From Vreelandella halophila (lineage in GTDB: Bacteria > Pseudomonadota > Gammaproteobacteria > Pseudomonadales > Oleiphilaceae): DNA of 64,000 nt. Below the pieces are notes generated by a model. It saw nothing but the letters and a program-made list of their open reading frames with translations. It searched no databases and was not told the DNA's origin. Of the stretch, positions 29,812 through 39,290 are shown one piece after another; positions within the stretch are counted from its first letter, which is position 1; each line of letters opens with the position of its first letter. The stretch lies in NCBI RefSeq assembly GCF_009856365.1, contig NZ_WMEX01000002.1:124001-188000 (forward strand). Reading direction: 5' to 3'. The translations under genes were made by a program, and so were the position numbers.

Positions 29812-31761
29812 TCAGGCGTCGACCAGATCGAAGCGGATCTGGCGGCGCTCCTCATCCACCTCCCTGAAGCGCACCGTCACCGCCTGGTCCAGCCGGAAGC
29901 GGCGCTGGTCACTGGCGATGGTGTGGGTGACCGGGTCGAAGCTGAACTTCTCGGGCAGATCCCGTGCGGCCACAAAGCCCACCAGGCCGGTTTCATCCAG
30001 CTTCACCTGGAAGCCTCCGGCGTTGACCTGGACGATGGTGCCGTGGTGCGCCGCGTCCCCCAGGCTGGGGGCGAACTGGCACTTGAGACTGTGCTCCATT
30101 TCGTTGACCGCCTGGCGCAGCTGCCACTGGGACTCCTGCAGGGCCTTGAGCACGGACTCATCCCATTCGGGTTTGCCAGCAAGACCCAGGTGGTGGCGGA
30201 TCAGCCGGTGCACGAAGTAGTCGCTGTACTTGCGCAGAGGCGAGGTCATGGTGGTGTAGAGAGAAAGGCCCATGCCCTGGTGGGGCGCCGCCTGGGTGGC
30301 CATTTCGGCGCGTTCGAGCTGGCGCATGACGATGGCCTTCACCGGCAGCTCCGTCTCCAGTGCCGATGCCCGGCGTACGAGGCTGGTAAAGCCCTCCGGT
30401 GTGGTCGGGTCAACGTCCAGAAGCTCCGGGCAGTGCTGTTCCAAGAGCTGGCGGATGTTGTCCGCCTTTTCCTCACGCACGCCGGCATGGGTGATGAAGA
30501 GTCCATCCCCGCTGCGCTGCTGCAGGAAGTCCGCCGCACAGCGGTTGGCGGCGATCATGCATTCCTCGATCAGCCGGTGGGCGCTGGTCTGGTAGGCTTT
30601 CTGGATGCTGCGGATCTTGCGGTTCTCGTCCAGTCGGATGCGGTAGTCCGGCCGTTCCTCGTTGACCAGGGCGTTGGTCTCGCGCCACTGACGCAGGGCC
30701 TGCCCCACGGATTTCAGCTGGTTCAGGCTCTCCAGGGTGGTGTCGTCCAGCGCCTGGATCTCCTCGTCAGTCCGGTCCTCAAACAGGGCTGCGACGCTTT
30801 CGTACGCCAGCTTGGCGCGGGAGCGGATAGTGGCGGCGTACAGCTGGTAATCGCCCATGTTGCCTTCGGCGTCCAGCTGCAGGTCACAGACCAGTGCCAG
30901 CCGGTCCCTGCCCGCCATGAGCGAGCCCAGGTCCTGGCTGATGGCCGAGGGCAGCATGGCCCGGGGCTGGCCGGGGAAGTAGGCGGAGCTGGCGCGCAGC
31001 CGTGCTTCCTGTTCCGTGGCTCCATCCTCTGGAAGCAGCGCCGCTGGGTCCGCAATGGCGATGCACAGGCGCCAGCCCCCTTCCGGGCGAGCCTGGGCCA
31101 TGACGGCGTCGTCCATGTCCTGGGTGCTGGGGGCGTCGATGGTGACGAAGGGCAGATCCGTCAGATCCTCACGCCCGGATGTGGCCTGTTCAATGGCCGC
31201 CTCCGAGAGTGTGGCGATTTCTTCGTTCACCGCCTCTGGCCATTCGTCGCGCAGCTGGTATTTGGCCATGGCGTAGCCGCGCTCGATGCCCGGGTCCGAC
31301 TCGTTACCGATAACACTCAACACCTCGGCCTGGGCGTTGCCGCTGCTGAACGGATGACGGGTGACCCGGGCATGGACGAAGTCGCCGTTCTTCGCCTCGT
31401 TGCGCTGTTTCGGGGGTACGAAGAACCAACGGCTCAAGCCGTTGATGTCCGGCGCCACAAAATGGCCCTTGCCCCGGACCACGTACTGGCCGATGAAGGT
31501 ATCCAGTACCCGCTCATCGACGCTCTCAAGCTCCCCTGCCTGCTTGCCGCCGTTGCCCTGGGTGATCTGGATCTGGACGCGGTCGCCCAGCAGTACCTTC
31601 TGGGCTTCGTCCTTGGGCAGATAGATGTCGCGGCCGTCATCCAGGGTGACGAAACCGAAGCGTCCGGTGACGCGCTTGATGGTGCCTGCAAACAGCTCCT
31701 TGTCGGACTGGATGTCGGAACGGAGCTGCTGGAGCTGGTTCAGGGCGTCGCTGTTCAGCAT
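29812..31761 (-). CDS. rnb: Exoribonuclease II
   Basis: This 649-residue processive 3'-5' exoribonuclease of the RNB family has N-terminal cold-shock domains (FAGTIKRVTGRFGFVTLDD), the catalytic RNB core with four aspartates in TIDAPSTQDMDDAV, and a C-terminal S1 domain (HGTIVQVNAGGFQVKLDETG). Length and the STQDMDDA motif match RNase II better than RNase R (which is longer, with a basic tail). It is the last gene of a minus-strand series, 6 bases from convergent hemH. Confidence 0.93.
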   Translation of the reverse strand: MLNSDALNQLQQLRSDIQSDKELFAGTIKRVTGRFGFVTLDDGRDIYLPKDEAQKVLLGDRVQIQITQGNGGKQAGELESVDERVLDTFIGQYVVRGKGHFVAPDINGLSRWFFVPPKQRNEAKNGDFVHARVTRHPFSSGNAQAEVLSVIGNESDPGIERGYAMAKYQLRDEWPEAVNEEIATLSEAAIEQATSGREDLTDLPFVTIDAPSTQDMDDAVMAQARPEGGWRLCIAIADPAALLPEDGATEQEARLRASSAYFPGQPRAMLPSAISQDLGSLMAGRDRLALVCDLQLDAEGNMGDYQLYAATIRSRAKLAYESVAALFEDRTDEEIQALDDTTLESLNQLKSVGQALRQWRETNALVNEERPDYRIRLDENRKIRSIQKAYQTSAHRLIEECMIAANRCAADFLQQRSGDGLFITHAGVREEKADNIRQLLEQHCPELLDVDPTTPEGFTSLVRRASALETELPVKAIVMRQLERAEMATQAAPHQGMGLSLYTTMTSPLRKYSDYFVHRLIRHHLGLAGKPEWDESVLKALQESQWQLRQAVNEMEHSLKCQFAPSLGDAAHHGTIVQVNAGGFQVKLDETGLVGFVAARDLPEKFSFDPVTHTIASDQRRFRLDQAVTVRFREVDEERRQIRFDLVDA

Positions 31762-31790
31762 TGAGAGAATAACCTGTCAGTATTGCGGAG

Positions 31791-32315
31791 TCAGAGGCTG
31801 GTCTGGGCGGGGTAGTGTTCAAAGACTTCCTGCTCACCGTTGTCCCGGAAAAGAATCACATCGAAGGCGTCCCGGCCACGGCCTTCCACCTCCATGCCCG
31901 GCGAGCCTACCGGCATACGCGGCACGCTGAGGCCGGCGGCTTCGGGTTGCTCCCGCAGAAGACGCTTCACGTCGGAGGCGGGGACATGGCCCTCAATGAG
32001 GTAGCCGTCGATGAAGGCGGTGTGGCAGCTTGCCAGTGAGCGTGGCAGCCCGGCTTCCTGTTTGACGCGGTTGATGTTGCTGACTTCCCGCTTTTCAGCC
32101 TGGAAACCGGCGTCGCGCATGTGATTGATCCAGTCGCCGCAGCAGCCGCAGGTGGGCGAGGCGAAGACCGTGAGGGTCTGCTCCGGGGCGGCGCTGTTGT
32201 TCGCCTGCTCCGCTGTGGCGGTTTCCTCCCGGGTGCCGGAAACCAGCTGGGTGGCGCCAAGGGCGACAGCGGCGATGGCGGCCAGGCTCAGTACAGTGAT
32301 GATCAGGCGGCGCAT
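31791..32315 (-). CDS. DUF411 metal-binding protein
   Basis: This 174-residue protein has an N-terminal signal or anchor (residues 3-24) and the DUF411 marks: SPTCGCCGDW, SCHTAFIDGYLIEGHVPA and MPVGSPGME. The cysteines and methionines suggest periplasmic copper or other soft-metal handling, as proposed for related CopG-type proteins. It lies 29 bases upstream of rnb and 5 bases after the GGDEF-EAL gene on the same strand. Confidence 0.88.
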   Translation of the reverse strand: MRRLIITVLSLAAIAAVALGATQLVSGTREETATAEQANNSAAPEQTLTVFASPTCGCCGDWINHMRDAGFQAEKREVSNINRVKQEAGLPRSLASCHTAFIDGYLIEGHVPASDVKRLLREQPEAAGLSVPRMPVGSPGMEVEGRGRDAFDVILFRDNGEQEVFEHYPAQTSL

Positions 32316-32320
32316 GATGG

Positions 32321-33907
32321 TCAGGAGTACTCTGTTGTGTTGGCTCGGTTGAAACCGATGTGTTTCACCAGTTCATCCGCGGCCAGGGGCGGGCTGATCC
32401 GTTCACCCTGGGCGAAATCGCACCGGTGTGCGTTGACGAACGTCAGGTGCGCATCGGTATCGACACCCGTTGCGGTGACCTGCATGCCCAGATTGTGGGC
32501 CAGGTTGATGATCGCCCTGACGATGACACTGTCATTATGACGGCTGGTGACGCGCCGTACAAAGCCCGGCTCGATTTTAAGCTGATGTACCGGGAAGTCC
32601 CTGACCCAGGCGAGGGAGGCGGTGCCCTGTCCGAAGCCGTCGATACTGATGGGCAGGCCCAGCTCGCTCAGCGCCCGCAGCTGCTTTTCCCGCTGGTGGC
32701 CGTTGCTGGCGAGACTGGCCTCGGCCAGCTCCATTTCCAGGGCTTCCGGGGCGATCTCACAGCGCCTCAGGGTCCCGGCGATATGCTCCACCAGGCCGCC
32801 GTCCTCAAGTTCCGGGCCGTACAGGTTCACCGCCACCGTCAGGTGGTGCGCCCCGCTCTCGCGCCAGCGCCGCAGCTGATCGCATACCAGCGTGATGGTG
32901 TGACGGGTGATGGCCGGTGTCAGGCCTGTTTCCAGTGCCGCTTCCATGAAGGATTCGGGCCCCAGGTCCCCGCGTTCAGGGTGCTCCCAGTACAGCTTGG
33001 CCTCCGCCGAAACCCATTGCCCTGTGGCCAGGTCCTGCTGTGGCTGATAGCGCAGATGGAAGCGCCTGTGCTCCAGGGCATCGTGCAGCCCCCAGTGCAG
33101 CTCCATACGCTCCCGGATCCGTTCGTGCAGGCGTTCGTTGTAGAACTGATAGCGGGTGCCGGAAAGCGCCGCCGCCTGGTTGAGCGCTGCCTCGGCACTG
33201 GCGATCAGTGACTGGGCGTCGCCCACGTGATCCGGGAAGAGGGCGACACCAATGGAGGCGGACAGGTAGCGGTCCTCGTCATCCATTCGGATGGGACGCC
33301 GGAACAGATCCCGGATGCGGTCCAACAGGTGGATCAATGATTCCAGATCCGACAGCGGGTAGCAGCGCAGGTAGAAGTCGTCGCTGCTGGCCCGGCAGAA
33401 CAGGTGGTTGCTGTCTTCCAGGGTGCGCATGCGCTCGGCCACCGACATCAGCAGCTGGTCGCCGTAATCGTGGCCCATGGAGTTGTTGAGCGTCTGGAAG
33501 CTGTCCAGGTCAATCGCGATCACCGCGATCTTCTCACCGGACAGGCGTGCGCGCTGGACCGCGTAATCCAGGTCCTCCATGAAGAAGTGCCGATTGGCGA
33601 GGCCTGTCAGCGGGTCGTTGCTGGCAATGCGTTCGAGGTCAGCTACGGCACTCACCCGTCGGTCCGTTTCCTGACGCAGGGCGGCACGGGTTTTTTCCAG
33701 CAGCTGATTATGGCGTTGAAGGCCCTGTCCCAGTGCCAGCGCCAAGGTGCCCAGGGCCCCGCAGGTGAGGATCAGCGGTGGCCAGAACGGCCCCTGGTGC
33801 CAGGACAGTATGGTCCCGGCTGCAACCAGCGACAGGGTGGTGAGCCAGGCCAGCGTGAGCAGAATCGGCGGTCGGGTGTCAGCACTGAACAGCGAACGCA
33901 GTGACAT
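32321..33907 (-). CDS. Membrane GGDEF-EAL protein with degenerate catalytic sites
   Basis: This 528-residue protein has two N-terminal membrane helices (about residues 15-34 and 42-60), a short coiled coil, a GGDEF-like domain (DPLTGLANRHFF at 98-109) and an EAL-like domain. The GGDEF signature reads SSDDF (174-178). EAL reads EAK (302-304), the DDFG motif reads DGFG (423-426), and the glutamate of the EGVE motif is T480. The metal- and substrate-binding sets of both domains are therefore broken, so it is predicted to be a non-catalytic c-di-GMP-related sensor or scaffold, similar in logic to LapD or CsrD. Confidence 0.85.
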   Translation of the reverse strand: MSLRSLFSADTRPPILLTLAWLTTLSLVAAGTILSWHQGPFWPPLILTCGALGTLALALGQGLQRHNQLLEKTRAALRQETDRRVSAVADLERIASNDPLTGLANRHFFMEDLDYAVQRARLSGEKIAVIAIDLDSFQTLNNSMGHDYGDQLLMSVAERMRTLEDSNHLFCRASSDDFYLRCYPLSDLESLIHLLDRIRDLFRRPIRMDDEDRYLSASIGVALFPDHVGDAQSLIASAEAALNQAAALSGTRYQFYNERLHERIRERMELHWGLHDALEHRRFHLRYQPQQDLATGQWVSAEAKLYWEHPERGDLGPESFMEAALETGLTPAITRHTITLVCDQLRRWRESGAHHLTVAVNLYGPELEDGGLVEHIAGTLRRCEIAPEALEMELAEASLASNGHQREKQLRALSELGLPISIDGFGQGTASLAWVRDFPVHQLKIEPGFVRRVTSRHNDSVIVRAIINLAHNLGMQVTATGVDTDAHLTFVNAHRCDFAQGERISPPLAADELVKHIGFNRANTTEYS

Positions 33908-33978
33908 CGGGGTCGGGCCTCAGGGCCGGAAGCGGTGGTTCCTCAGTGTAGGAAAGTGTGCACAAATGTCCACGGCCG

Positions 33979-34353
33979 CTATGAGCGCTGGCGGGACGCC
34001 CCCAGTGTAACCGACACCGAGTCCGAGAAACGCAGGGCATGGGGCTTGTCGATTTCCACCTCGGCCTCCAGAACAGCCTCGGGCTCCATGGCCAGGTCCA
34101 GGACTTCACGGGTCATCCGTTCCAGCAGTGCAAAGCTGTTGCCCTCGACATACGCAATGATGTTCTTGGTGATGGTGCGGTAGTTCAGCGCCGCCTCGAT
34201 GTCGTTATTGCGGATGGCCTGGTCGGCGTCATACAGCAGTCGGATGTTGATCACTACGTCCTGACGGTTGTTGATCTCCTCCTCCTTGATACCGACGTAG
34301 GTGCGCAGGCGGAGATCCTTGATGCGGATGGTGGCGGTGCGTGCGTCGGTCAT
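33979..34353 (-). CDS. folX: Dihydroneopterin triphosphate 2'-epimerase
   Basis: This 124-residue protein resembles E. coli FolX along its whole length, sharing [32 protein letters not shown] and [18 protein letters not shown]. These features separate it from the paralogous aldolase FolB. It epimerises dihydroneopterin triphosphate to the monapterin series, used for tetrahydromonapterin cofactor in pseudomonads. It follows folE after 16 bases, which fits a pterin operon. Confidence 0.9.
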   Translation of the reverse strand: MTDARTATIRIKDLRLRTYVGIKEEEINNRQDVVINIRLLYDADQAIRNNDIEAALNYRTITKNIIAYVEGNSFALLERMTREVLDLAMEPEAVLEAEVEIDKPHALRFSDSVSVTLGASRQRS

Positions 34354-34369
34354 GGCGGCCCCGTGGCGG

Positions 34370-34936
34370 TCAGCTGCGTTTGAGCAGGGTCAGGAATTCC
34401 ATGCGCGTGGCCTGGGATTCACGGAAGGTGCCCAGCATCACTGAGGTCTTCATGGTGGAGTTCTGCTTTTCCACCCCGCGCATCATCATGCACATGTGAT
34501 GGGCCTCGATGACCACCGCCACACCCTTGGCACCGGTGACCTCCTGGATGGCCTCGGCGATCTGGCGTGTGAGCGATTCCTGGATCTGCAGCCGACGGGC
34601 GAACATATCCACGATGCGGGCACACTTGGAAAGCCCCAGGACCCGTCCGTTGGGCAGATAGGCCAGGTGGCACTTGCCCACAAAGGGCAGCAGGTGGTGC
34701 TCGCACAGGGAGTAGAGCTCGATGTCCTGGACCGCAACCATCTCATCATTGGAGGATTCAAAAATGGCACCGTTGACGATCGAATCCAGGTCCTGATGAT
34801 AGCCATGGGTCAGGAATTCCATGGCCTTGGCGGCGCGTTCGGGCGTCTCAGCCAGGCCCTCGCGTTCCGGGTCCTCTCCCAGCCGCTGGATGATGTCCCG
34901 GTAATCGGCCGCCAGCCCCTCAGTGTTGTGCTCCAT
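34370..34936 (-). CDS. folE: GTP cyclohydrolase I
   Basis: This 188-residue enzyme converts GTP to 7,8-dihydroneopterin triphosphate, the substrate of FolX and of the folate pathway. The zinc ligands are in [16 protein letters not shown] and [14 protein letters not shown], and the core [19 protein letters not shown] is intact, so it is the canonical zinc-dependent form. It is the first gene of the minus-strand run that continues with folX. Confidence 0.96.
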   Translation of the reverse strand: MEHNTEGLAADYRDIIQRLGEDPEREGLAETPERAAKAMEFLTHGYHQDLDSIVNGAIFESSNDEMVAVQDIELYSLCEHHLLPFVGKCHLAYLPNGRVLGLSKCARIVDMFARRLQIQESLTRQIAEAIQEVTGAKGVAVVIEAHHMCMMMRGVEKQNSTMKTSVMLGTFRESQATRMEFLTLLKRS

Positions 34937-35168
34937 GGTGTGCTCCCGGGTTCAACCCATCGTTGATCAGCGATCCATTATGCCGTTCGCCCGAATCCCA
35001 TCATAGATAGGCTCAATGGAGGACGGCGGACGGATTATCTCTTTTTCTCGGTTTACGACGCAATGAAGGCACTGGATCAGTGCTACAGGCTCGTTGCATA
35101 TTGCACATTGCGATAGACTCAGCCGCCGGAAGACAGAATCGTCGTACAACAGACAGGGAGAGACCGTG

Positions 35169-36068
35169 ATGGACCGGATCGAGGGGGAATCCCATGGACT
35201 GCAGCGCTGGCAGGAGGCCGGGTGCTGGTTCATGTACGGCGAGCATGCGGTCTTCAGCCGTATCGGCGGTCGGGGTGAGCCCCTGCTGCTGATCCACGGC
35301 TTTCCCACGGCCTCCTGGGACTGGCACCGATTGTGGCCGGCGCTGAGTGAGCACTACCGGCTGCTGGCGCCGGACATGCTGGGATTCGGGTTCTCGGACA
35401 AGCCCCAGGATCACGACTATTCCATCATTGAACAGGCGGACCTGATCCAGGGCTGGCTGGAGCAGATGGGCGAGGAACGGGTGCATGTCATGGCGCACGA
35501 CTACGGGGCGACCGTGACCCAGGAGCTGCTGGCGCGCCAACGCGAGGGCAGCCTGGGATTCCGCCTTGAGAGTGTCGCCCTGATGAATGCCGCGCTCTTC
35601 CCGGAGGTCCACCAGCCCATCCTGATCCAGAAACTCCTTCTGGGGCCGCTGGGCGGGCTGGTGAGCCGGGCGCTGACCCGACGGGTGTTTGAAAACAGCC
35701 TGGGGCGCATCTTCGGCGCGGCCACCCAGCCCACGGCACGGGATATCGAGGATTTCTGGCAGCTGCTGATCCACAACAACGGGCGCGGCGTCATCCATCG
35801 CATCATCCACTATATGGAAGAGCGCCGGGTTCACCGGCACCGCTGGGTGGGTGCGCTCCAGGCCATCGATCAGCCGGCGCTGCTGATCTGGGGCGGGGCG
35901 GATCCGGTCTCCGGGGCCCCGATGCTGGCGCGTTACCGCGAGCTGGTCAGTGACCGCGGGATTGCACTGCTGGACGACATTGGTCACTATCCGCATTTCG
36001 AGGCGCCCGCGGAAACGCTCCAGCACTACCTGGCCTTCCGTCGCCGTATTGCACTGGGTAATGACTGA
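35169..36068 (+). CDS. Alpha/beta hydrolase with aspartate nucleophile (epoxide hydrolase / dehalogenase-like)
   Basis: This is a 299-residue soluble alpha/beta hydrolase. The oxyanion region is LLIHGFPTASWDW, the nucleophile elbow is AHDYGA with D111 in place of the usual serine, and the catalytic histidine is H273 (DIGHYPHFE). An aspartate nucleophile places it with epoxide hydrolases and haloalkane dehalogenases, not lipases; the substrate is unknown. GGGAGAG precedes the ATG at 35169. A patatin follows after 8 bases, so the pair is probably co-transcribed. Confidence 0.82.
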   Translation: MDRIEGESHGLQRWQEAGCWFMYGEHAVFSRIGGRGEPLLLIHGFPTASWDWHRLWPALSEHYRLLAPDMLGFGFSDKPQDHDYSIIEQADLIQGWLEQMGEERVHVMAHDYGATVTQELLARQREGSLGFRLESVALMNAALFPEVHQPILIQKLLLGPLGGLVSRALTRRVFENSLGRIFGAATQPTARDIEDFWQLLIHNNGRGVIHRIIHYMEERRVHRHRWVGALQAIDQPALLIWGGADPVSGAPMLARYRELVSDRGIALLDDIGHYPHFEAPAETLQHYLAFRRRIALGND

Positions 36069-36076
36069 CCGCGCTG

Positions 36077-37159
36077 ATGACCGATTCCATACCGCCCCTG
36101 AGCATCCATGCCGGTGACCGCGCCCTGGCACGTATCCGTGAACGCGGACTCCATCCGGGGGATGTGGGCACCATTCCCGGCGCGGCGGGTGGCCCCAAGG
36201 CTCTGGGGCTGCTGGGGCTGGACCGGGTACTGTTCGGGGACTGGCTGGAACGGGCACCGCGAGAGCGCACTCTGATCGGCTCGTCCATTGGCAGCTGGCG
36301 TTTTGCCTGTGCCTGCACGCCGGAGCCGGTGGCCGCTCTGGAGCGCCTCGGGGAGCTCTACACCACCCAGCGCTTTCCGAGAGGGATAACCCCGGCGCAG
36401 GTTTCCGAGCAGTGCCGGGAGATGCTGCAGGCGCTGCTTGGCGGGCATGAGGCCGCCATCCTTGAGCAGCAGCGTTACCGTCTGAACGTGATGGTGGCAC
36501 GCTCGAAAGGGCTGGTGGCTTCGGACCACAGGCCGCTGCTGATGGCCGGTCTGGCGCCGGTGGTGCTGGCGAATGCCATTCACCGGCCCTGGATCCGGCT
36601 GGGGTTTGAGCGGATGGTGATGCACGATGAGCGCGCCGAGCCCCCACTGGATGCCTTCAGCGACTTCCCCGGGCGTTATGAGGGACTGAACGCGGGCAAC
36701 CTGCAGGCCGCGCTGCTGGCCTCAGCCTCGATTCCCTTCGTGATGAACGCCGTGGACACAATCCCCGGTGTTGCGGGCCACTCGTTCCGGGACGGCGGCC
36801 TGACCGATTACCATCTGGACCTTCCCTACGCCGGGGACGATCTTGTCCTCTATCCGCACTTTACCCAGCGGATCGTGCCGGGCTGGTTCGACAAGAGCCT
36901 CCCCTGGCGCAACGGGGATCCCGAGCGCCTGCGCAACCTGGTCCTGATCGCGCCCACACAGGCGTACCTGGAGGGGCTGCCGGATGGCAAGCTGCCGGAC
37001 CGTCGGGATTTCCCGGCCTACCGGGACGATGACGCCACGCGCGAAGCCCACTGGCGCCGGGCCATGGCTGAGAGCCAGCGGCTGGGGGACTACTTCCTGG
37101 AGCTGGTGGACAACGACCGCGTGGCCCAAGTGGCGAGGCCGCTGTCCGAACTGGGCTGA
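36077..37159 (+). CDS. Patatin-like phospholipase
   Basis: This 360-residue protein has the patatin elements: the oxyanion loop GAAGGPKAL (35-43), the nucleophile elbow G68-S-S70-I-G72, and the Asp of the Ser-Asp dyad in FRDGGLTD (D239). It should be a lipid acyl hydrolase. There is no signal peptide or membrane helix. No Shine-Dalgarno precedes the ATG, so translation is likely coupled to the hydrolase upstream. Confidence 0.85.
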   Translation: MTDSIPPLSIHAGDRALARIRERGLHPGDVGTIPGAAGGPKALGLLGLDRVLFGDWLERAPRERTLIGSSIGSWRFACACTPEPVAALERLGELYTTQRFPRGITPAQVSEQCREMLQALLGGHEAAILEQQRYRLNVMVARSKGLVASDHRPLLMAGLAPVVLANAIHRPWIRLGFERMVMHDERAEPPLDAFSDFPGRYEGLNAGNLQAALLASASIPFVMNAVDTIPGVAGHSFRDGGLTDYHLDLPYAGDDLVLYPHFTQRIVPGWFDKSLPWRNGDPERLRNLVLIAPTQAYLEGLPDGKLPDRRDFPAYRDDDATREAHWRRAMAESQRLGDYFLELVDNDRVAQVARPLSELG

Positions 37160-37162
37160 GGC

Positions 37163-37486
37163 TCAGTCGCGCGTCCGGTCCTTTTCCAGCTCATCCACCC
37201 GTCGGCGCAGCTCGCGGACCTCCTCAAGCAGGTCCAGTGACAGGGCCACGCCGGGCAGGTTGACGTCCAGATCCCGGCGCAGCCGTTCCGCTTTCTTGAC
37301 CCTGACCAGATCCTCACCGGCAAAGATCCATTCCCGTGGGCTCCGGCCCTCGCGCGGCTGTACCACGCCGAACTCCACCAGCTCGATGACATATTCGGCG
37401 TTGACCTGGCAGTCATGGCAGAGATCGCGCAGTGTCAGCCGCATCAGCTCGTCCATCATCTCGGCTTGAGGCGTTCTGCTGCTCAT
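37163..37486 (-). CDS. cbpM: CbpA modulator CbpM
   Basis: This 107-residue MerR-like protein binds the J-domain of CbpA and inhibits its co-chaperone and DNA-binding activity. The helix-turn-helix-like part is LTLRDLCHDCQVNAEYVIELVEFGVVQP, and the C-terminus is a short coiled coil (LLEEVRELRRRVDELEKDR). It starts two bases after the cbpA stop, the standard order, and its stop lies 3 bases from that of the convergent patatin gene. Confidence 0.92.
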   Translation of the reverse strand: MSSRTPQAEMMDELMRLTLRDLCHDCQVNAEYVIELVEFGVVQPREGRSPREWIFAGEDLVRVKKAERLRRDLDVNLPGVALSLDLLEEVRELRRRVDELEKDRTRD

Positions 37487-37488
37487 GA

Positions 37489-38439
37489 TCAGACTCCCAG
37501 GTGGTCGCGTGGGTTGAACGGCACTTCCTCGCCCAGCTCGCGGAAGAGGTCGCGGCTGCGCTCGGTCTGTTTCGGCGGCATGGCGATCTGGAGTACCACG
37601 TACTGGTCGCCGGCCGTCTTACCGGGCATGCCCTTGCCGCGCAGGCGCAGCTTCTTGCCTTCGCGCGTGCCTTCCGGAATGGTGAGCGTCGCTTTGCCGC
37701 CCATGGTGGGTACTGTAATGCGACCACCCAGCGCCGCCTCCCAGGGGGTCACGGGCACAGTTACATACAGATCGCCGCCCTCCAGCCTGAAGTGTGGATG
37801 GGGAGCGATCTGGATGTCCAGATAAAGATCCCCGTCCGGACCGCTGCCCATGCCGGGCCCGCCCTGGCCGCGCAGGCGTATGGTCTGGCCGTCGCGCACG
37901 CCGGCGGGTACCTTCACTTTCAGGGTGCGCTCGCGGCGCTGGACACCGCCGTCAGGCCCGGGTTCCGGCTGCTGCATGCGCAGGGACTTCTCACAGCCGT
38001 TGTAGGCCTCCTCCAGGAACAGCGACAGCTGGTGGTGGAGATCCTCGCCGCGCATGGCGAAGCCCTGGCCGCGCTGCTGCCGGAAGCCGCCTCCGGCGCC
38101 GCCGAAGATGGATTCAAAGAAGTCGCTGAAGTCCATGCTGTCCGCACCGGTGAACCCGCCGCGCGAGAAGCTGGCACCGGATTCCCAGTCGGGCGGCGGA
38201 TCAAAGCCACCGTCCGCCGTCTGGCCATACTTTCGGAGCTGGTCGTACTCAGCGCGTTTCTCGTCGTCCTTCAGGACCTCGTAGGCCTCACTCACTTCCT
38301 TGAAGTGGTCCTCGGCGTCCGCTTCCTTGCTTACATCCGGATGGTACTTGCGCGCGAGCTTGCGGTAGGCGGACTTGATCTCGGACTTGGAGGCGTCCTC
38401 GTCCACGCCCAGTATCTTGTAGTAATCCTTGAATTCCAT
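37489..38439 (-). CDS. cbpA: Curved DNA-binding co-chaperone CbpA (DnaJ family)
   Basis: The 316-residue protein has the J-domain with HPD ([13 protein letters not shown], residues 27-39), a glycine/phenylalanine-rich linker (~75-135) and the two C-terminal beta-sandwich domains of DnaJ class B ([40 protein letters not shown]). The zinc-finger cysteines of DnaJ are absent, which separates CbpA from DnaJ. With CbpM directly behind it, the pair is the nucleoid-associated stress co-chaperone module. Confidence 0.95.
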   Translation of the reverse strand: MEFKDYYKILGVDEDASKSEIKSAYRKLARKYHPDVSKEADAEDHFKEVSEAYEVLKDDEKRAEYDQLRKYGQTADGGFDPPPDWESGASFSRGGFTGADSMDFSDFFESIFGGAGGGFRQQRGQGFAMRGEDLHHQLSLFLEEAYNGCEKSLRMQQPEPGPDGGVQRRERTLKVKVPAGVRDGQTIRLRGQGGPGMGSGPDGDLYLDIQIAPHPHFRLEGGDLYVTVPVTPWEAALGGRITVPTMGGKATLTIPEGTREGKKLRLRGKGMPGKTAGDQYVVLQIAMPPKQTERSRDLFRELGEEVPFNPRDHLGV

Positions 38440-38512
38440 TGGCGAACCTCTGTTCAGAATCTGGCGCCGTGTTCAGGTCATCTCTGCTCACAGAGGTGGT
38501 GGCGAATCACTG

Positions 38513-39217
38513 CTATTCAATGGGGCCACGTGGTGAGCAGACCACACGGAAGCCCTGGCAGTGGGAAAGCGCGTCCACGATGGCGCAGATACGTACCTGC
38601 ACGGACAGGGGCTCGCCCCCAGGCTCCGTGAGCCAGGTGTCCAGGGTGGTGTGGCGGGCCTCGCGACGGCTGGTTTCCAGGGCTTCATCAAGACGCTCGT
38701 GTTCGGATTCCGGAAGGAGAGAGGCAAAGCATTCGCCCGCCAGAGTGGAGGGGGTATGCCCCAGCCAGCTTTCAACCTGGGGCGAGACATAGCCGATGGT
38801 CCGGGCATCATCCAGCTCCAGGGCAATACCGGTGCCCAGGCGGATGAAGTCACGGGTCCGTTGTTCACTGTCTGAAAGCGCCCGGCTCATTACTTCTTTT
38901 TCGAGGCGTTTGTTCTCAAGGGCGCGGCTGTCGCGCTGGCGCAGCCGTTCCAGGCGCACCTCGCGGCGGATCATGAGTCGGTGGGCACGCACGAGCTGCC
39001 AGGTGACCAGGGCCATACCAACGCTCAGAAGGACACCGCACAGCAGAAGGAGGCCCGGGAAGACCGGGTCGTCGCCGGTGGTGGCTGCACGGGCCAGTGC
39101 CTGGCGGGTCTCGGACCACAGCAGCAGGCTCAGAGCCAGCCCCACACCCAGAACGATCGGGGGCAGTGCCCGGTACCAGCCCGGCTGATCGGTATCGGGT
39201 ACGCTTTCCGGTTCCAT
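38513..39217 (-). CDS. Membrane-anchored PAS-domain protein without an output domain
   Basis: This 234-residue protein has two membrane helices (about residues 17-37 and 52-73), a short coiled coil (RREVRLERLRQRDSRALENK), and a PAS-like fold (ISLGTGIALELDDARTIGYVS, VESWLGHTPSTLAGECF). No GGDEF, kinase or other effector follows; the frame stops after PAS. It could act as a sensor partner or be a truncated derivative. It stands between cbpA and znuB. Confidence 0.65.
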   Translation of the reverse strand: MEPESVPDTDQPGWYRALPPIVLGVGLALSLLLWSETRQALARAATTGDDPVFPGLLLLCGVLLSVGMALVTWQLVRAHRLMIRREVRLERLRQRDSRALENKRLEKEVMSRALSDSEQRTRDFIRLGTGIALELDDARTIGYVSPQVESWLGHTPSTLAGECFASLLPESEHERLDEALETSRREARHTTLDTWLTEPGGEPLSVQVRICAIVDALSHCQGFRVVCSPRGPIE

Positions 39218-39290
39218 CGTCCTGGCTCCCCCGCTGTCTGCCTTGTTTCACTGTAGCGCAGTGGTGTGCGCAGACCAAGCGGTGGGTGTC

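Noticed and set aside
29923-31764. 613-codon plus-strand frame opposite rnb
   Set aside because: It has no recognisable motif and is a shadow of RNase II in GC-rich sequence.
35013-36647. Long minus-strand frame opposite the hydrolase and patatin
   Set aside because: Its proline/arginine-rich text is an antisense artefact; both plus-strand genes keep catalytic motifs.
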